A stretch of DNA of 64,000 nt from Bacteroidales bacterium UBA5349. Lineage in GTDB: Bacteria > Bacteroidota > Bacteroidia > Bacteroidales > Tenuifilaceae. Location of the stretch: positions 1 through 64,000 of the forward strand of contig DHQB01000028.1 in NCBI GenBank assembly GCA_002410065.1, read 5' to 3'. How positions within the stretch are numbered: position 1 is the stretch's first letter; the number at the start of each line of letters is the position of its first letter. Made by a program: the position numbers and the translations under genes. The notes beneath the pieces were generated by a model. That model had not been told where the DNA came from and ran no database searches. It saw only the letters and a list, made by a program, of their open reading frames with translations. Shown in pieces: positions 52,699-61,714 of this stretch.

Positions 52699-52722
52699 TT
52701 TGAGTAATTTTAATGTTAGTAA

Positions 52723-53838
52723 TTAATTATGTTCAGTTACAGCCATCCCCAAAAATAGGGCACTAAGCATGGTAAATACAAATGCCTGAATAAAAGCGAC
52801 CAATAGTTCAAGTATCGACATAAAAACTGCTAATAGGATACTTACTATAGAAATTGTGAAGCCAAAATAGATATTAACAGCTCCAAATATAAAGATTAAC
52901 CCAAATAGTACCATTGCAATCATATGTCCGGCAAGCATGTTGGCAAAGAGACGAATCATTAAAACCGCAGGTTTTATGATCCAACTAGCCAATTCCACTA
53001 CTGGCATTACGGGTATAGGTAGCTTGAGAAATACTGGAACGCCTGGTGAATTGAATATATGCTTCCAAAAATGTTTGTTTCCATTAATGAAAATTACAAC
53101 CATCGTAAAAAAAGCCAATACCATAGTTACCGCAATGTTACCAGTGATATTCGCGCCACCAGGGAAGATTGGAATTAAGCCAATCATATTGTTAATCCAA
53201 ATAAAGAAAAAGATAGTTAGCAAAAAGGGCATAAACCGATTGTAGTGCTTTTCACCAATTGAGGGCTTTGCAATATCATCGCGAACAAAAAGAACAAAAC
53301 TTTCAATAAGATTTTGAAAACCTTTGGGAGCACTTTCGGGGCGTTTTTTATAGCTGTTTGCTACAGAAATAAAAAGAACGGAAAGCAGAATACACGAGAA
53401 GATTATGGCTGCACCATTTTTCTTCAACGATAGGTCAATGGGTAATGAGGCTGTAATTACATCGCCTTGGCTATCAATCTCTGCAATTTTTCCTTTAAGT
53501 TCGCCTTCGGTAATAAGTTTAAAATCTTTGAAGGAAGAGTGACCGTGATGGAATTTTGAGGAGAAAAAGGCATAAAACTTCCCTCTGGTTTTGCTGTATA
53601 AAAATATGGGTAAGGGTATTGATATGTTATAGTCTCCAACGGTCATTATGTGCCAGTCGTGGGCATCGCCAACATGGTCGAAAATAAAGTCCCCTGCATT
53701 AAACTCTGCTTTGGGGGTGATATGGGTTGTATCTTGAAGAGAATCAATTGCATTATTTATACTATCCTCAGCTTTTACTGAAGAGACAGTGAATAATCCT
53801 ATTGTTAAGAGAGTTGTGTATAAAAAACCCTTTATCAT
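52723..53838 (-). CDS. atpB: ATP synthase subunit a (long N-terminal form)
   Basis: This 371-residue protein begins with a signal-like segment (MIKGFLYTTLLTIGLFTVSSVKA). A periplasmic extension of about 125 residues follows, then the usual five-helix core with the essential Arg in LMIRLFANMLAGHMIAM. The extension, seen also in other Bacteroidota, makes it about 100 residues longer than the E. coli protein. Confidence 0.95.
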   Translation of the reverse strand: MIKGFLYTTLLTIGLFTVSSVKAEDSINNAIDSLQDTTHITPKAEFNAGDFIFDHVGDAHDWHIMTVGDYNISIPLPIFLYSKTRGKFYAFFSSKFHHGHSSFKDFKLITEGELKGKIAEIDSQGDVITASLPIDLSLKKNGAAIIFSCILLSVLFISVANSYKKRPESAPKGFQNLIESFVLFVRDDIAKPSIGEKHYNRFMPFLLTIFFFIWINNMIGLIPIFPGGANITGNIAVTMVLAFFTMVVIFINGNKHFWKHIFNSPGVPVFLKLPIPVMPVVELASWIIKPAVLMIRLFANMLAGHMIAMVLFGLIFIFGAVNIYFGFTISIVSILLAVFMSILELLVAFIQAFVFTMLSALFLGMAVTEHN

Positions 53839-53894
53839 TCTGCAGATATTTTACACCTAATCAAAAATAGACACTTTATTGCGTAAAACAATTC

Positions 53895-54293
53895 CTATTT
53901 AGAGTTTTTTTCGGAAAGGAAATGCTGAAACTCACGAACAAGCTGAAATAGAGAGTGAAAGTAAAGAATGATAAAAATCACCAGAAACGGAATAAGCGTG
54001 TTACGGGCAAAAATTATGTATAATACCACGAATATCAGCGAGCCAAAAAATTTTATAAACGTTAGTAGCATAAAGTATTTGGAGAACCTTATGGTTGGTA
54101 ATTTGTGCGTTTTAATCAGAATAAAATAGGCAAAGTAATTAAGCAGATAGAAGTAAATAAAAACCAAAGGGAGCAAGCTAAAATAGTGCTGCGGAATTAG
54201 GTATAAGAATACAGCAGCACTAATTGCTCCAATTATCAGATACTGAAAAGTAAGCCTTTTTATGTACCGATTAATAACCTTGCGTTCAAGCAT
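53895..54293 (-). CDS. AtpI-like small membrane protein of the ATP synthase operon
   Basis: This 132-residue protein has four predicted helices (about 15-35, 40-62, 72-96 and 100-118) and a basic start (MLERKVINRYIKRLTF). It has no strong similarity I can name, but size, topology and place directly before atpB match AtpI, a c-ring assembly/magnesium factor. It lies 21 bp behind the bactofilin stop. Confidence 0.65.
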   Translation of the reverse strand: MLERKVINRYIKRLTFQYLIIGAISAAVFLYLIPQHYFSLLPLVFIYFYLLNYFAYFILIKTHKLPTIRFSKYFMLLTFIKFFGSLIFVVLYIIFARNTLIPFLVIFIILYFHSLFQLVREFQHFLSEKNSK

Positions 54294-54314
54294 AGCGACT
54301 AACTTCTGGTTATG

Positions 54315-54725
54315 CTAATCCTTTTTGTCAATATCCTTAATTGGGCTAAAGGGCTTTGGATCTGAAGTTTCAACCCCTTCCGCTTTCATGTCGCAATAGC
54401 CTGTAAACCTACTTCCTGGCTCTATTGCCAGGCGATTTGTACTCATGTCACCAACTACCTTTGATGTTGATTTTAAGGATAGAAGTTCTGTTACGATGAT
54501 CTTACCATCAACCGCTCCTGAAATATCGGTGTTCTTGCAGGTTATTTCGCCCTTAATTCGCCCTGTTTCACCAATGACAACCTTGCCCTTTGCTGAAATG
54601 TTGCCCACAAGGGTTCCGTCAATTCTTAAATCGCCTCCACAGGTAATATCACCATGAATTTCGGTACCATAACCAATTAGGTTAATGTTATTGGAGGTGT
54701 TTTCGTTCTCATTATACTTTGCCAT
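54315..54725 (-). CDS. Bactofilin (polymer-forming cytoskeletal protein)
   Basis: This 136-residue protein has a central right-handed beta-helix built of short repeats (GTEIHGDITCGGDLRIDG, GKVVIGETGRIKGEITCK, LLSLKSTSKVVGDMSTN) flanked by disordered polar tails, the bactofilin architecture. Bactofilins polymerise without nucleotide and shape the envelope. It leads the atp operon, a linkage also known from other Bacteroidota. Confidence 0.92.
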   Translation of the reverse strand: MAKYNENENTSNNINLIGYGTEIHGDITCGGDLRIDGTLVGNISAKGKVVIGETGRIKGEITCKNTDISGAVDGKIIVTELLSLKSTSKVVGDMSTNRLAIEPGSRFTGYCDMKAEGVETSDPKPFSPIKDIDKKD

Positions 54726-54765
54726 GCTGCACAGTTTTTTATATTATGTGGTTGTTAAGAAAAAG

Positions 54766-54773
54766 CAAAAATA
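54766..54773 (-). promoter_or_regulatory. TAnnTTTG -7 box for the bactofilin-atp operon
   Basis: The minus strand reads TATTTTTG about 41 bp before the bactofilin ATG. It suggests that bactofilin, AtpI-like and atpBEFHAG form one transcript. No well-spaced TTG -33 is seen. Confidence 0.5.
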
Positions 54774-54827
54774 GGAAAATGATATCAAGGGTTGGTACTT
54801 TTAGCTGTTTTTTTCACACATCTTAGC

Positions 54828-55526
54828 TTAATCAGTCGAGTTTGAGTTTTCTGATAAATAGTATTCTTTATTCTGAGTATCGTCGGATGTCGTGTTTTCT
54901 TCCAATTTGTCATCAAAGTTTTCATCTGGTGTCTCATCTATTTCCCATGAGTAAATTTTTCGTTGAGGTCCTTGGTCTCGGTATAAAATTGCACAGGCAA
55001 TACCTGCAATTCCACCAAATAGATGACCTTCCCACGAAATGGCTGGCCATATGGGTAATACACCCCAAATAAGTCCGCCGTATAAAAAAACAACAACAAG
55101 CGATATGGCTGCAAGCCTAGGGTTTCGACGTATGGCACCACTCAGAAAAAGGAATGTAGCAAGCCCGTATACAATTCCGCTTGCACCTATGTGATAGCTT
55201 GCTCGTCCGCCCAACCAAACACTTACACCTGTAACAATCCAAATAATTATAAAAACCCGATAGCTTAGCGATCTGTAAAAATACAGCACACCTGCACCCA
55301 TCACCAAAAGAGGAACAGAGTTAGATAAAAGATGTTGAAAGTTAGCGTGTATAAAAGGCATTAACAGAATACCGGGAAGGCCTTTAACTGTTCGAGGATA
55401 AACACCCAAAGCGCTAAAACTGACGCCAAGCGTATGTTCAACTATGGCTACTAGCCACAGCAAGCCTATAAAAATCAGAGGTAATAAAAAGCTGTGCTTT
55501 ACTATTTTGCTCTCAATGCTGCTCAA
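54828..55526 (-). CDS. Rhomboid family intramembrane serine protease
   Basis: This 232-residue protein has six helices. The catalytic dyad is Ser116 in YHIGASGIVYG and His168 in WEGHLFGGIAG, with the supporting His65-xxx-Asn69 (NFQHLLSNS), so the active site is complete. The C-terminal 45 residues are acidic and cytoplasmic. Substrate unknown. It follows the propeller gene by 37 bp on the same strand and may share its transcript. Confidence 0.92.
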   Translation of the reverse strand: MSSIESKIVKHSFLLPLIFIGLLWLVAIVEHTLGVSFSALGVYPRTVKGLPGILLMPFIHANFQHLLSNSVPLLVMGAGVLYFYRSLSYRVFIIIWIVTGVSVWLGGRASYHIGASGIVYGLATFLFLSGAIRRNPRLAAISLVVVFLYGGLIWGVLPIWPAISWEGHLFGGIAGIACAILYRDQGPQRKIYSWEIDETPDENFDDKLEENTTSDDTQNKEYYLSENSNSTD

Positions 55527-55563
55527 ATCAGGTATAGATTAAGTTTTGCCATATTACGTTTCC

Positions 55564-56673
55564 TCATCTTACTACAAATAGCCCTTCCAGTGACGAAACC
55601 CACATTCCACCTTTAGAGTCGCTAAAAAGGGTAATTACTCTATCGGCAGGGAGTTCGGTGCTGTTTCCAATTTTTTTCCATTTTTTGCCATCAAATACTG
55701 TAATGCCTTTCTCTTTTCGCGAAGAGAGTGAACCTCCAACCCAAATGTGCCCGTTTTTATCCTCGGCGATAGCATCAACACAAGGTTTAGTTAGAAATTC
55801 AGGAGATGGGTATGCTGTCCATTTTTTTCCATCAAATGCAGATAATCCACCCCGCGAACGATTATAACAACTCCCCACCCAAAGTGTTCCCCTTGAGTCT
55901 TGGAAAAAAATGCTCGAAGAGCTGTCCTCGAGACCATGTCGAACTGAAAAAGTTTCCCACTCCTTACCGTTGAATACGCTTATTCCGTCTGAAGAAAACC
56001 TGGATCCACACCAAAGGTAACCTTTGTTGTCATTATAAAATTGGGTTACGTTAGCTATTGCTCTGCTAGTTTGCTCAAGGGCGCTGAATGTTTTATCGAT
56101 GTAATAGGCCAACCCAAGTTCGGTTCCAATCCAAACCACACCCCTAAAATCTTGCTGAATGGCATTGATGAAGTTGTGAGGGAGGCCATTGTTGACGGTG
56201 TAAATTGACCACTTCCCGTAACTGTTTATCAGTACACCGCTTGCTGTGCCGAGCCAGATATCGCGATTGTTAACCAAGCTAATTGTGTTTATGAACGGGC
56301 TCGATAAGGATATGGGTATTTGGATTGTGTCGATGCCGTAGTTTGTTATCCACACCAAATAGGGTTTACCTTCCGATAAAAGGTTTCCGCCAAACATCAA
56401 ACCACCATCGGGTAGGCTAACGGATGTGTGGTACGAACCAGAAGGAATACCGTTGCTTCCACTTTTTAGTACAAGGGTGTCGTTTTGAACCAGAGCAAGT
56501 GCACCTCCTGTATTGCCATCGCTCAGTCCAATCCAAATATTTCCCTGCTTATCCTCAGCAATGTTAAAAGCATACAATCCCTTTGGCAAATCAACTTTAA
56601 CAATTTGTGCCGATACTAATGCGGAATATATAAGCACTAGAAACAATGTAGATAACCTGAAATAGAAACGCAT
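55564..56673 (-). CDS. Secreted two-component-regulator-type beta-propeller protein
   Basis: This 369-residue protein has a signal peptide (about 1-22) and then about seven propeller repeats. They carry the Reg_prop signature WIGL/WIGT/WVGS (GNIWIGLSDGNTGGALA, RGVVWIGTELGLAYY, GTLWVGSCYNRSRGGLSAFD, GGMWVSSLEGLFVV). In hybrid two-component systems such propellers form the periplasmic sensor; here the propeller stands alone with no kinase or DNA-binding part. The gene begins 5 bp after the SpoIIE phosphatase stop, so the two are translated together and a sensing role for that protein is plausible. Confidence 0.85.
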   Translation of the reverse strand: MRFYFRLSTLFLVLIYSALVSAQIVKVDLPKGLYAFNIAEDKQGNIWIGLSDGNTGGALALVQNDTLVLKSGSNGIPSGSYHTSVSLPDGGLMFGGNLLSEGKPYLVWITNYGIDTIQIPISLSSPFINTISLVNNRDIWLGTASGVLINSYGKWSIYTVNNGLPHNFINAIQQDFRGVVWIGTELGLAYYIDKTFSALEQTSRAIANVTQFYNDNKGYLWCGSRFSSDGISVFNGKEWETFSVRHGLEDSSSSIFFQDSRGTLWVGSCYNRSRGGLSAFDGKKWTAYPSPEFLTKPCVDAIAEDKNGHIWVGGSLSSRKEKGITVFDGKKWKKIGNSTELPADRVITLFSDSKGGMWVSSLEGLFVVR

Positions 56674-56678
56674 AAAAG

Positions 56679-58904
56679 TTAAACCTTAAATCCTAGAACA
56701 ATGACATCGTCAATTTGCTCACTATTACCCTGCCAACTTTTAAAAATTCTATTGAGTTCAGATTTTTGGCCTGAACCTGTCCCGATGCTAACCTCTAAAA
56801 GTGTGGACAAGAATCGATTTCGCATGAATTTTTTGTTCTTTTCGCCTCCAAATTGATCCATATAGCCATCGGAGTATAAGTAAACCCAATCACCAGGTAA
56901 AAGTTCTATTTGTTTTTGTTTGAAAGGCTTATTAAATAAGCGGGTTGACATACCAATGGACGAGAAGTTTGGCTTAATCTCTATTATCTTTTTATCCCTC
57001 ACAATGGTTAGCGGAACTAGAGCACCGCTATAATCAATGAGGTTGCTGCCTAGCGTGTATTTTATTATTGCGATATCCATGCTATCCTTAAGAACAAGCT
57101 CGTCATCATCCTCTTTTCTAAGTTTGTTTCTAAGCTCAATATTTAGGAAATCAAGAATGGCTGCTGGCTCTTTAATGTTCTGAAGAGTAACTGCTTGGTT
57201 AAGTAAATCCATACCAATAATACTCATAAAGGCTCCAGGAACTCCATGCCCTGTGCAATCGGCAACAGCTAAGTAAAGAGTTTGTTCCTTGATTACAAGC
57301 CAGTAGAAATCGCCGCTAACAAAATCTTTTGGTTTATAGAGGGTAAAGGAATCAGTAAAGTATGAAGAAGCGATGCTTAAAGGAGGTAAAATGGCTTTTT
57401 GAATACGCTCAGCGTAGCGAATACTATCGGTGATTTTTCTAATGTACCCTTCAATAACTTTGTAGGCATCTTCAAGGTATTTGTTTTTTTGCTCAATGTT
57501 CCCTTGATGCTTCCGAATCTCTTCGTTTTGGGTTAGAATTTCGTCTTGTTGTTGATTGAGCTTTTTGTTGTTTTCTTCAATTTCAGCCTTTTGTTTCTGG
57601 AGCAAACGATTTGCTTTGCGTTTAATATCAAAAGCAAAGAGGGTAATGGCAACAACTAAAAGGGCAAATACAAAACCGGCTAAGTAAAAGTTTCGGATAA
57701 TAGCTTGCCTAGCTAACTCTTTCTGGTTTATCTCTTGGACCTGCTTTAGGATCTGTATTTCTTGTTCTTTTTTGTCAATATTGTACATTACATCCATCAT
57801 AGCAATTGCCCGGGAGTTCTTTTCGTTTATGATACTATCCTTAAAAACGTTCGATTTTTTATAATAGTGAAGTGATTTTGACGGAATTTTTCTCTTTTCG
57901 TATATTTTACTGAGCGTTTCGTAAGCCGATTGAGTATGCATAATAGAGCCAATGCTCTGTGCCATCTCGAGACTTTTTTGCGAGTACTCTTCTGCCTTTT
58001 CTAGCATATTGAGTTCACTGTAAGCCTTGGCTAAATTCACGTAACTATCGGCTATAAATTTTTTGTCGCCTAGCCCCAAATCAATTTTCAATGCTTGCTG
58101 AAAAAGATTGAGAGCATCTTTTGGTCTACCCTGATATAAGTGAATTTTACCTATGGCATTATATGAAATAGCAATACCTTTTAGGCTGTTGATCTGCTGG
58201 TTTACCTTAAGCGATTGGGTATAGTAAACCATTGCACTATCATAAACCCCCATAAATTCGTATACCTCACCTATGTTGTTGTAGTTAATAGCTTTACCGA
58301 GTGTGTTGTTCATGCTTGTGGAAATTGCCAGAGCTCTTTTAAAAAAAGAGAAGGCCTCTTGGTATTGACTATTAACCGAATAAATATTCCCAAGGCTGTT
58401 TAACGAGACAGCAATATTGAATGTATCTTTTGCGACCTCAGCCGCTTTTAGCCCCCAAAGGTGATTCTGTGCTGCTTCCGGATGATTATCCATTCGTCGG
58501 TAAACAACACCAATACTGTTGTAGGCACTTGAAATCAAATGTTGATTTCCAGATTTTTCAGCATAGCGTAACGAGAGGTAATTGTGCTCAAGTGCCTTGC
58601 TATATTCTGCAATATTACGGTAAAACGTACCGTAACTATTGTGAACCTTTGAAAGCGCCCAATAGGCAGAGTCTTTTTTTGCTATAACTAAGGCTTGTGA
58701 GAGTATCTCCTCACACAGGGCCATGTTTTTAATATCCTTATTGAAAAAACGCGACATGTCAATTAGTAGTTCAACCTTAATAGAGTCGTTTTTTTCAATG
58801 GCTATCCTAGCCTTTAGGCTGTCAAGTTTTTCATTGCCATGTAATTGCACAACCGCCGCTAGTAAGGCAATGGTTATGGTTATTCTATGTAATAGTTTAT
58901 ACAT
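56679..58904 (-). CDS. TPR membrane protein with PP2C-type SpoIIE phosphatase domain
   Basis: This 741-residue protein (ATG 58904; a TTG one codon earlier is ignored) has a signal peptide, TPR repeats at about 35-360 (NNIGEVYEFMGVYDSAMVYY), a transmembrane helix at about 395-418, a coiled coil to about 475 and a SpoIIE/PP2C phosphatase domain from about 495 to the end. The metal motifs are intact: YKPKDFVSGDFYW with Asp532 and LAVADCTGHGVPGAF, and YLYSDGYMDQFGG near the C-terminus. Such proteins dephosphorylate anti-anti-sigma or other Ser/Thr-phosphorylated partners. No STAS or kinase partner is adjacent. The propeller gene 5 bp downstream is a likely sensing partner. Confidence 0.93.
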   Translation of the reverse strand: MYKLLHRITITIALLAAVVQLHGNEKLDSLKARIAIEKNDSIKVELLIDMSRFFNKDIKNMALCEEILSQALVIAKKDSAYWALSKVHNSYGTFYRNIAEYSKALEHNYLSLRYAEKSGNQHLISSAYNSIGVVYRRMDNHPEAAQNHLWGLKAAEVAKDTFNIAVSLNSLGNIYSVNSQYQEAFSFFKRALAISTSMNNTLGKAINYNNIGEVYEFMGVYDSAMVYYTQSLKVNQQINSLKGIAISYNAIGKIHLYQGRPKDALNLFQQALKIDLGLGDKKFIADSYVNLAKAYSELNMLEKAEEYSQKSLEMAQSIGSIMHTQSAYETLSKIYEKRKIPSKSLHYYKKSNVFKDSIINEKNSRAIAMMDVMYNIDKKEQEIQILKQVQEINQKELARQAIIRNFYLAGFVFALLVVAITLFAFDIKRKANRLLQKQKAEIEENNKKLNQQQDEILTQNEEIRKHQGNIEQKNKYLEDAYKVIEGYIRKITDSIRYAERIQKAILPPLSIASSYFTDSFTLYKPKDFVSGDFYWLVIKEQTLYLAVADCTGHGVPGAFMSIIGMDLLNQAVTLQNIKEPAAILDFLNIELRNKLRKEDDDELVLKDSMDIAIIKYTLGSNLIDYSGALVPLTIVRDKKIIEIKPNFSSIGMSTRLFNKPFKQKQIELLPGDWVYLYSDGYMDQFGGEKNKKFMRNRFLSTLLEVSIGTGSGQKSELNRIFKSWQGNSEQIDDVIVLGFKV

Positions 58905-59069
58905 CAATCGGTATATTTTAATGTAAAGATATGAAAATTATGTTTTTTGCATTATTTTGGATTGTTTATATAGCATGGTAGCATTTTCTGGTATGTAACA
59001 CTTTTATGGCTTAAGTTTTTATTTTAAGTTTGCGGTATAAAATTGTAAGCATTATAGCATAAGCAATAG

Positions 59070-59077
59070 TATATTTG
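59070..59077 (+). promoter_or_regulatory. TAnnTTTG -7 box for the AsmA-like gene
   Basis: TATATTTG lies 35 bp before the ATG at 59113. The nearest upstream TTG (59043-59045) is 24 bp away, slightly long. Confidence 0.45.
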
Positions 59078-59112
59078 CAGTATTGTTTTTGAGGTTTTTA
59101 ATAAGCTGATAA

Positions 59113-61656
59113 ATGGGAAGGCTTCAGAGGGTTATTCTAATAATAGTAAGTACGCTAATTGCTTTTATTGTGGGGCTTGCTATTGCTGGTTATTTTCTTG
59201 AGGATCGAATAGTTCAATATACCATCAATCAGCTTAATCAAAGGTTAACAGTAACCCTAAAGGTAAAAGAGGTTAAGGCTTCTCTCATTAGTAACTTTCC
59301 CTACGCAGGTGTAACCCTTAAGCATGTTGAAATTGTGGAGGGTAGCCTCGACACCCCCAAAGAGTTTGAAACTGGCCTACTATCCTTTGATGAAGTAATC
59401 GTTAAGATTAGCCTGATTGGCATTTTCTCGGGTAACTATAGTATTGAAAAGTTGTTACTAAAGGATGGTTGGATAAACCTGTATTTTAACAATTTGGGCA
59501 AGGGTAACTTTGAGGTTTTTGATACCTCTAAAAGTAGTGGTTCTAGCTGGATATTAGATATTGATAAACTACAACTCGATAATATTAACATCAGCTATAT
59601 TGATCCTAGAACGGGATGGGTATGTAAAGGTTATGTTGATAAGGGCGAACTGAAGGGAAACCTGAATGCCAACAATATTTCGCTTGGCATAAAGATGAAT
59701 GGGATTGTTGGAACTCTTCGGCAAGGTGGTTTCCAATATATTCGTAATGAGCGCCTAGAGCTAAGCACTACTTTTGAGTTAACAGATAGTTCAATTTTTG
59801 TAGATAATGGCTTCGCTAAAGTGGGCGGCTCAAAACTTACAGTTGACGGAACTATTGGAAGAGGGATGGGCGCTCCTGTCGCACTTTCGGTTTCAGGCGA
59901 CAATCTGAGTGTAAATAACCTTGTACTCCTCATGTCGCAGTTTAACCTTTCATTACCTGCAAAAACCAAAACCAAGGGCTACTTTACATTTAAACTTTCA
60001 ATAGATGGATTAAGTCGCATTGATAAACCATTTAAAATTAACCTTAACTATTTTACCCAAAGGATAACCCTATCACTACCCGATAAGCCCGAGGTGCATT
60101 TAATAGATGTTTTAGGAACTTTTACAAACGGTGATTTGGGCAAAGCGGAATCATCTGGCATTGATATCTCAAAATTTAGGGTGGAAACACTCAATTCATT
60201 TGTTGAAGGCTCCCTTAAGGTTAAGAACATAAATACTCCTTTATATCACCTAAAAGTTAAGCACGGCATTGATATTGGAATTTTAAAGCAATGGGGTGTA
60301 AATATTCCGGTAACCCGAGGTGAGGTTTACGGGACTTTTGAAGCCCTAGGGATACTTGAAAACATAAACCAGGTTACACTTGCTTCGTTTGAGAACTCTA
60401 AATTTATTGCTAGTACAACATTAAAGAACCTCGACCTTGAGACGGTAGGTAGAATCCCCGAACTTAAGGGTATTTCAGGTGATTTTTCCATTGTCAATCA
60501 GGATATTACAAAGGCAAAGCTAAAGGGACTTCTTTATAATGCTGGCTTTGAAGCAGAATTTAGGGTTACCAACGCAGGAGCGATTCTTTTTGATAATAGT
60601 AAAGCAGAAGTTCAGGCAAGCATTGTTGTTGATTCCATTAACTCAAAATGGCTTATGGCTCCAAATCCTGATACTGTTTCTGCAAAAGGAACTTCAACCT
60701 GGAGTAGAATACAGTCAATATCTGGTGATGTTTTTATTGATGAGTTTATTCACAATAATTTTAGAGCTAAACCTCTTAGTGCATCATTTTACCTAAATGA
60801 GGATCAATTAATTTGCAATAGTTTTTTATGTCGATCATGCGATGGTATAATAACCGGACGAATTGATGGGAGTATAAATGAGGGTAATGGATATGCGCTG
60901 AATGTTGATGTTGATTTTGATGGAATAGACGTATCTAGTCTTTTTGTGGCTTTCAATAATTTTGATCAGAATATAATCACTAACCACAATATTTCGGGGA
61001 TACTTGATGGAAACGCTGTGTTTAGCTCTACTGTTAAAGACGGGACAATTAGCAAGAAAAATGTTGAGGTGGCATCAAGCCTTCGACTATCTGACGGAAG
61101 ATTGAAGAACGTTAAGCAGCTTGAGAGTCTTTCAAAATTTATTGAGCTGCAAGAGCTACAGGATATCTATTTTAGAACGCTGAAAAACACAATTACAGTA
61201 AGTGACGAAACGGTGTTTATACCCCAAATGGAGATTACTTCATCCGCACTTAACCTATTTGTTTCGGGGAAACATAAGTTTAATGGTGAGTACCTATATC
61301 AAACTCAGATAAAATTGTCCGATATTCTTTTCAAAAAATCATTATTACAAAATAATCAATTTGGGGTTGTTGAGCAGGACGAAGATGGGGTAATAGTGTA
61401 CCTTAAGATTGAAGGGGACATGACCACAAACAATGTTTCATACGATAGAGTTAAGGCTCGTGAAGTTTTCCGAGAGAATTTGCAAAAAGAGGGCAAAACC
61501 TTAAAGGGTATTTTACAGGATGAATTTAGTTTTCTTAAGCGAAGGTCTGATTCTGTTAACTTTACAGCCAAAGACACTTTAAATACTCATGGGGCAGATA
61601 CGTTAAACAATAAGAAGAAGAAACCAAAGTTTACAATAGAGTGGGACGACAAATAG
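59113..61656 (+). CDS. AsmA-like envelope protein
   Basis: This 847-residue protein is anchored by one N-terminal helix (about 8-28, LIIVSTLIAFIVGLAIAGYF). A very long beta-rich periplasmic part follows, with the AsmA/TamB-like opening (LTVTLKVKEVKASLISNFPY) and repeated strand patterns. The C-terminus is charged (KKKPKFTIEWDDK). Members of the AsmA clan form bridge-like hydrophobic grooves that carry phospholipids between membranes; this is the likely role here. A sensor-kinase gene follows 58 bp downstream. Confidence 0.85.
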   Translation: MGRLQRVILIIVSTLIAFIVGLAIAGYFLEDRIVQYTINQLNQRLTVTLKVKEVKASLISNFPYAGVTLKHVEIVEGSLDTPKEFETGLLSFDEVIVKISLIGIFSGNYSIEKLLLKDGWINLYFNNLGKGNFEVFDTSKSSGSSWILDIDKLQLDNINISYIDPRTGWVCKGYVDKGELKGNLNANNISLGIKMNGIVGTLRQGGFQYIRNERLELSTTFELTDSSIFVDNGFAKVGGSKLTVDGTIGRGMGAPVALSVSGDNLSVNNLVLLMSQFNLSLPAKTKTKGYFTFKLSIDGLSRIDKPFKINLNYFTQRITLSLPDKPEVHLIDVLGTFTNGDLGKAESSGIDISKFRVETLNSFVEGSLKVKNINTPLYHLKVKHGIDIGILKQWGVNIPVTRGEVYGTFEALGILENINQVTLASFENSKFIASTTLKNLDLETVGRIPELKGISGDFSIVNQDITKAKLKGLLYNAGFEAEFRVTNAGAILFDNSKAEVQASIVVDSINSKWLMAPNPDTVSAKGTSTWSRIQSISGDVFIDEFIHNNFRAKPLSASFYLNEDQLICNSFLCRSCDGIITGRIDGSINEGNGYALNVDVDFDGIDVSSLFVAFNNFDQNIITNHNISGILDGNAVFSSTVKDGTISKKNVEVASSLRLSDGRLKNVKQLESLSKFIELQELQDIYFRTLKNTITVSDETVFIPQMEITSSALNLFVSGKHKFNGEYLYQTQIKLSDILFKKSLLQNNQFGVVEQDEDGVIVYLKIEGDMTTNNVSYDRVKAREVFRENLQKEGKTLKGILQDEFSFLKRRSDSVNFTAKDTLNTHGADTLNNKKKKPKFTIEWDDK

Positions 61657-61714
61657 GTGTAAATACTATTCAAATCCTAAACCTAATAATATTAACTTCT
61701 TTAAAAATATTTAC

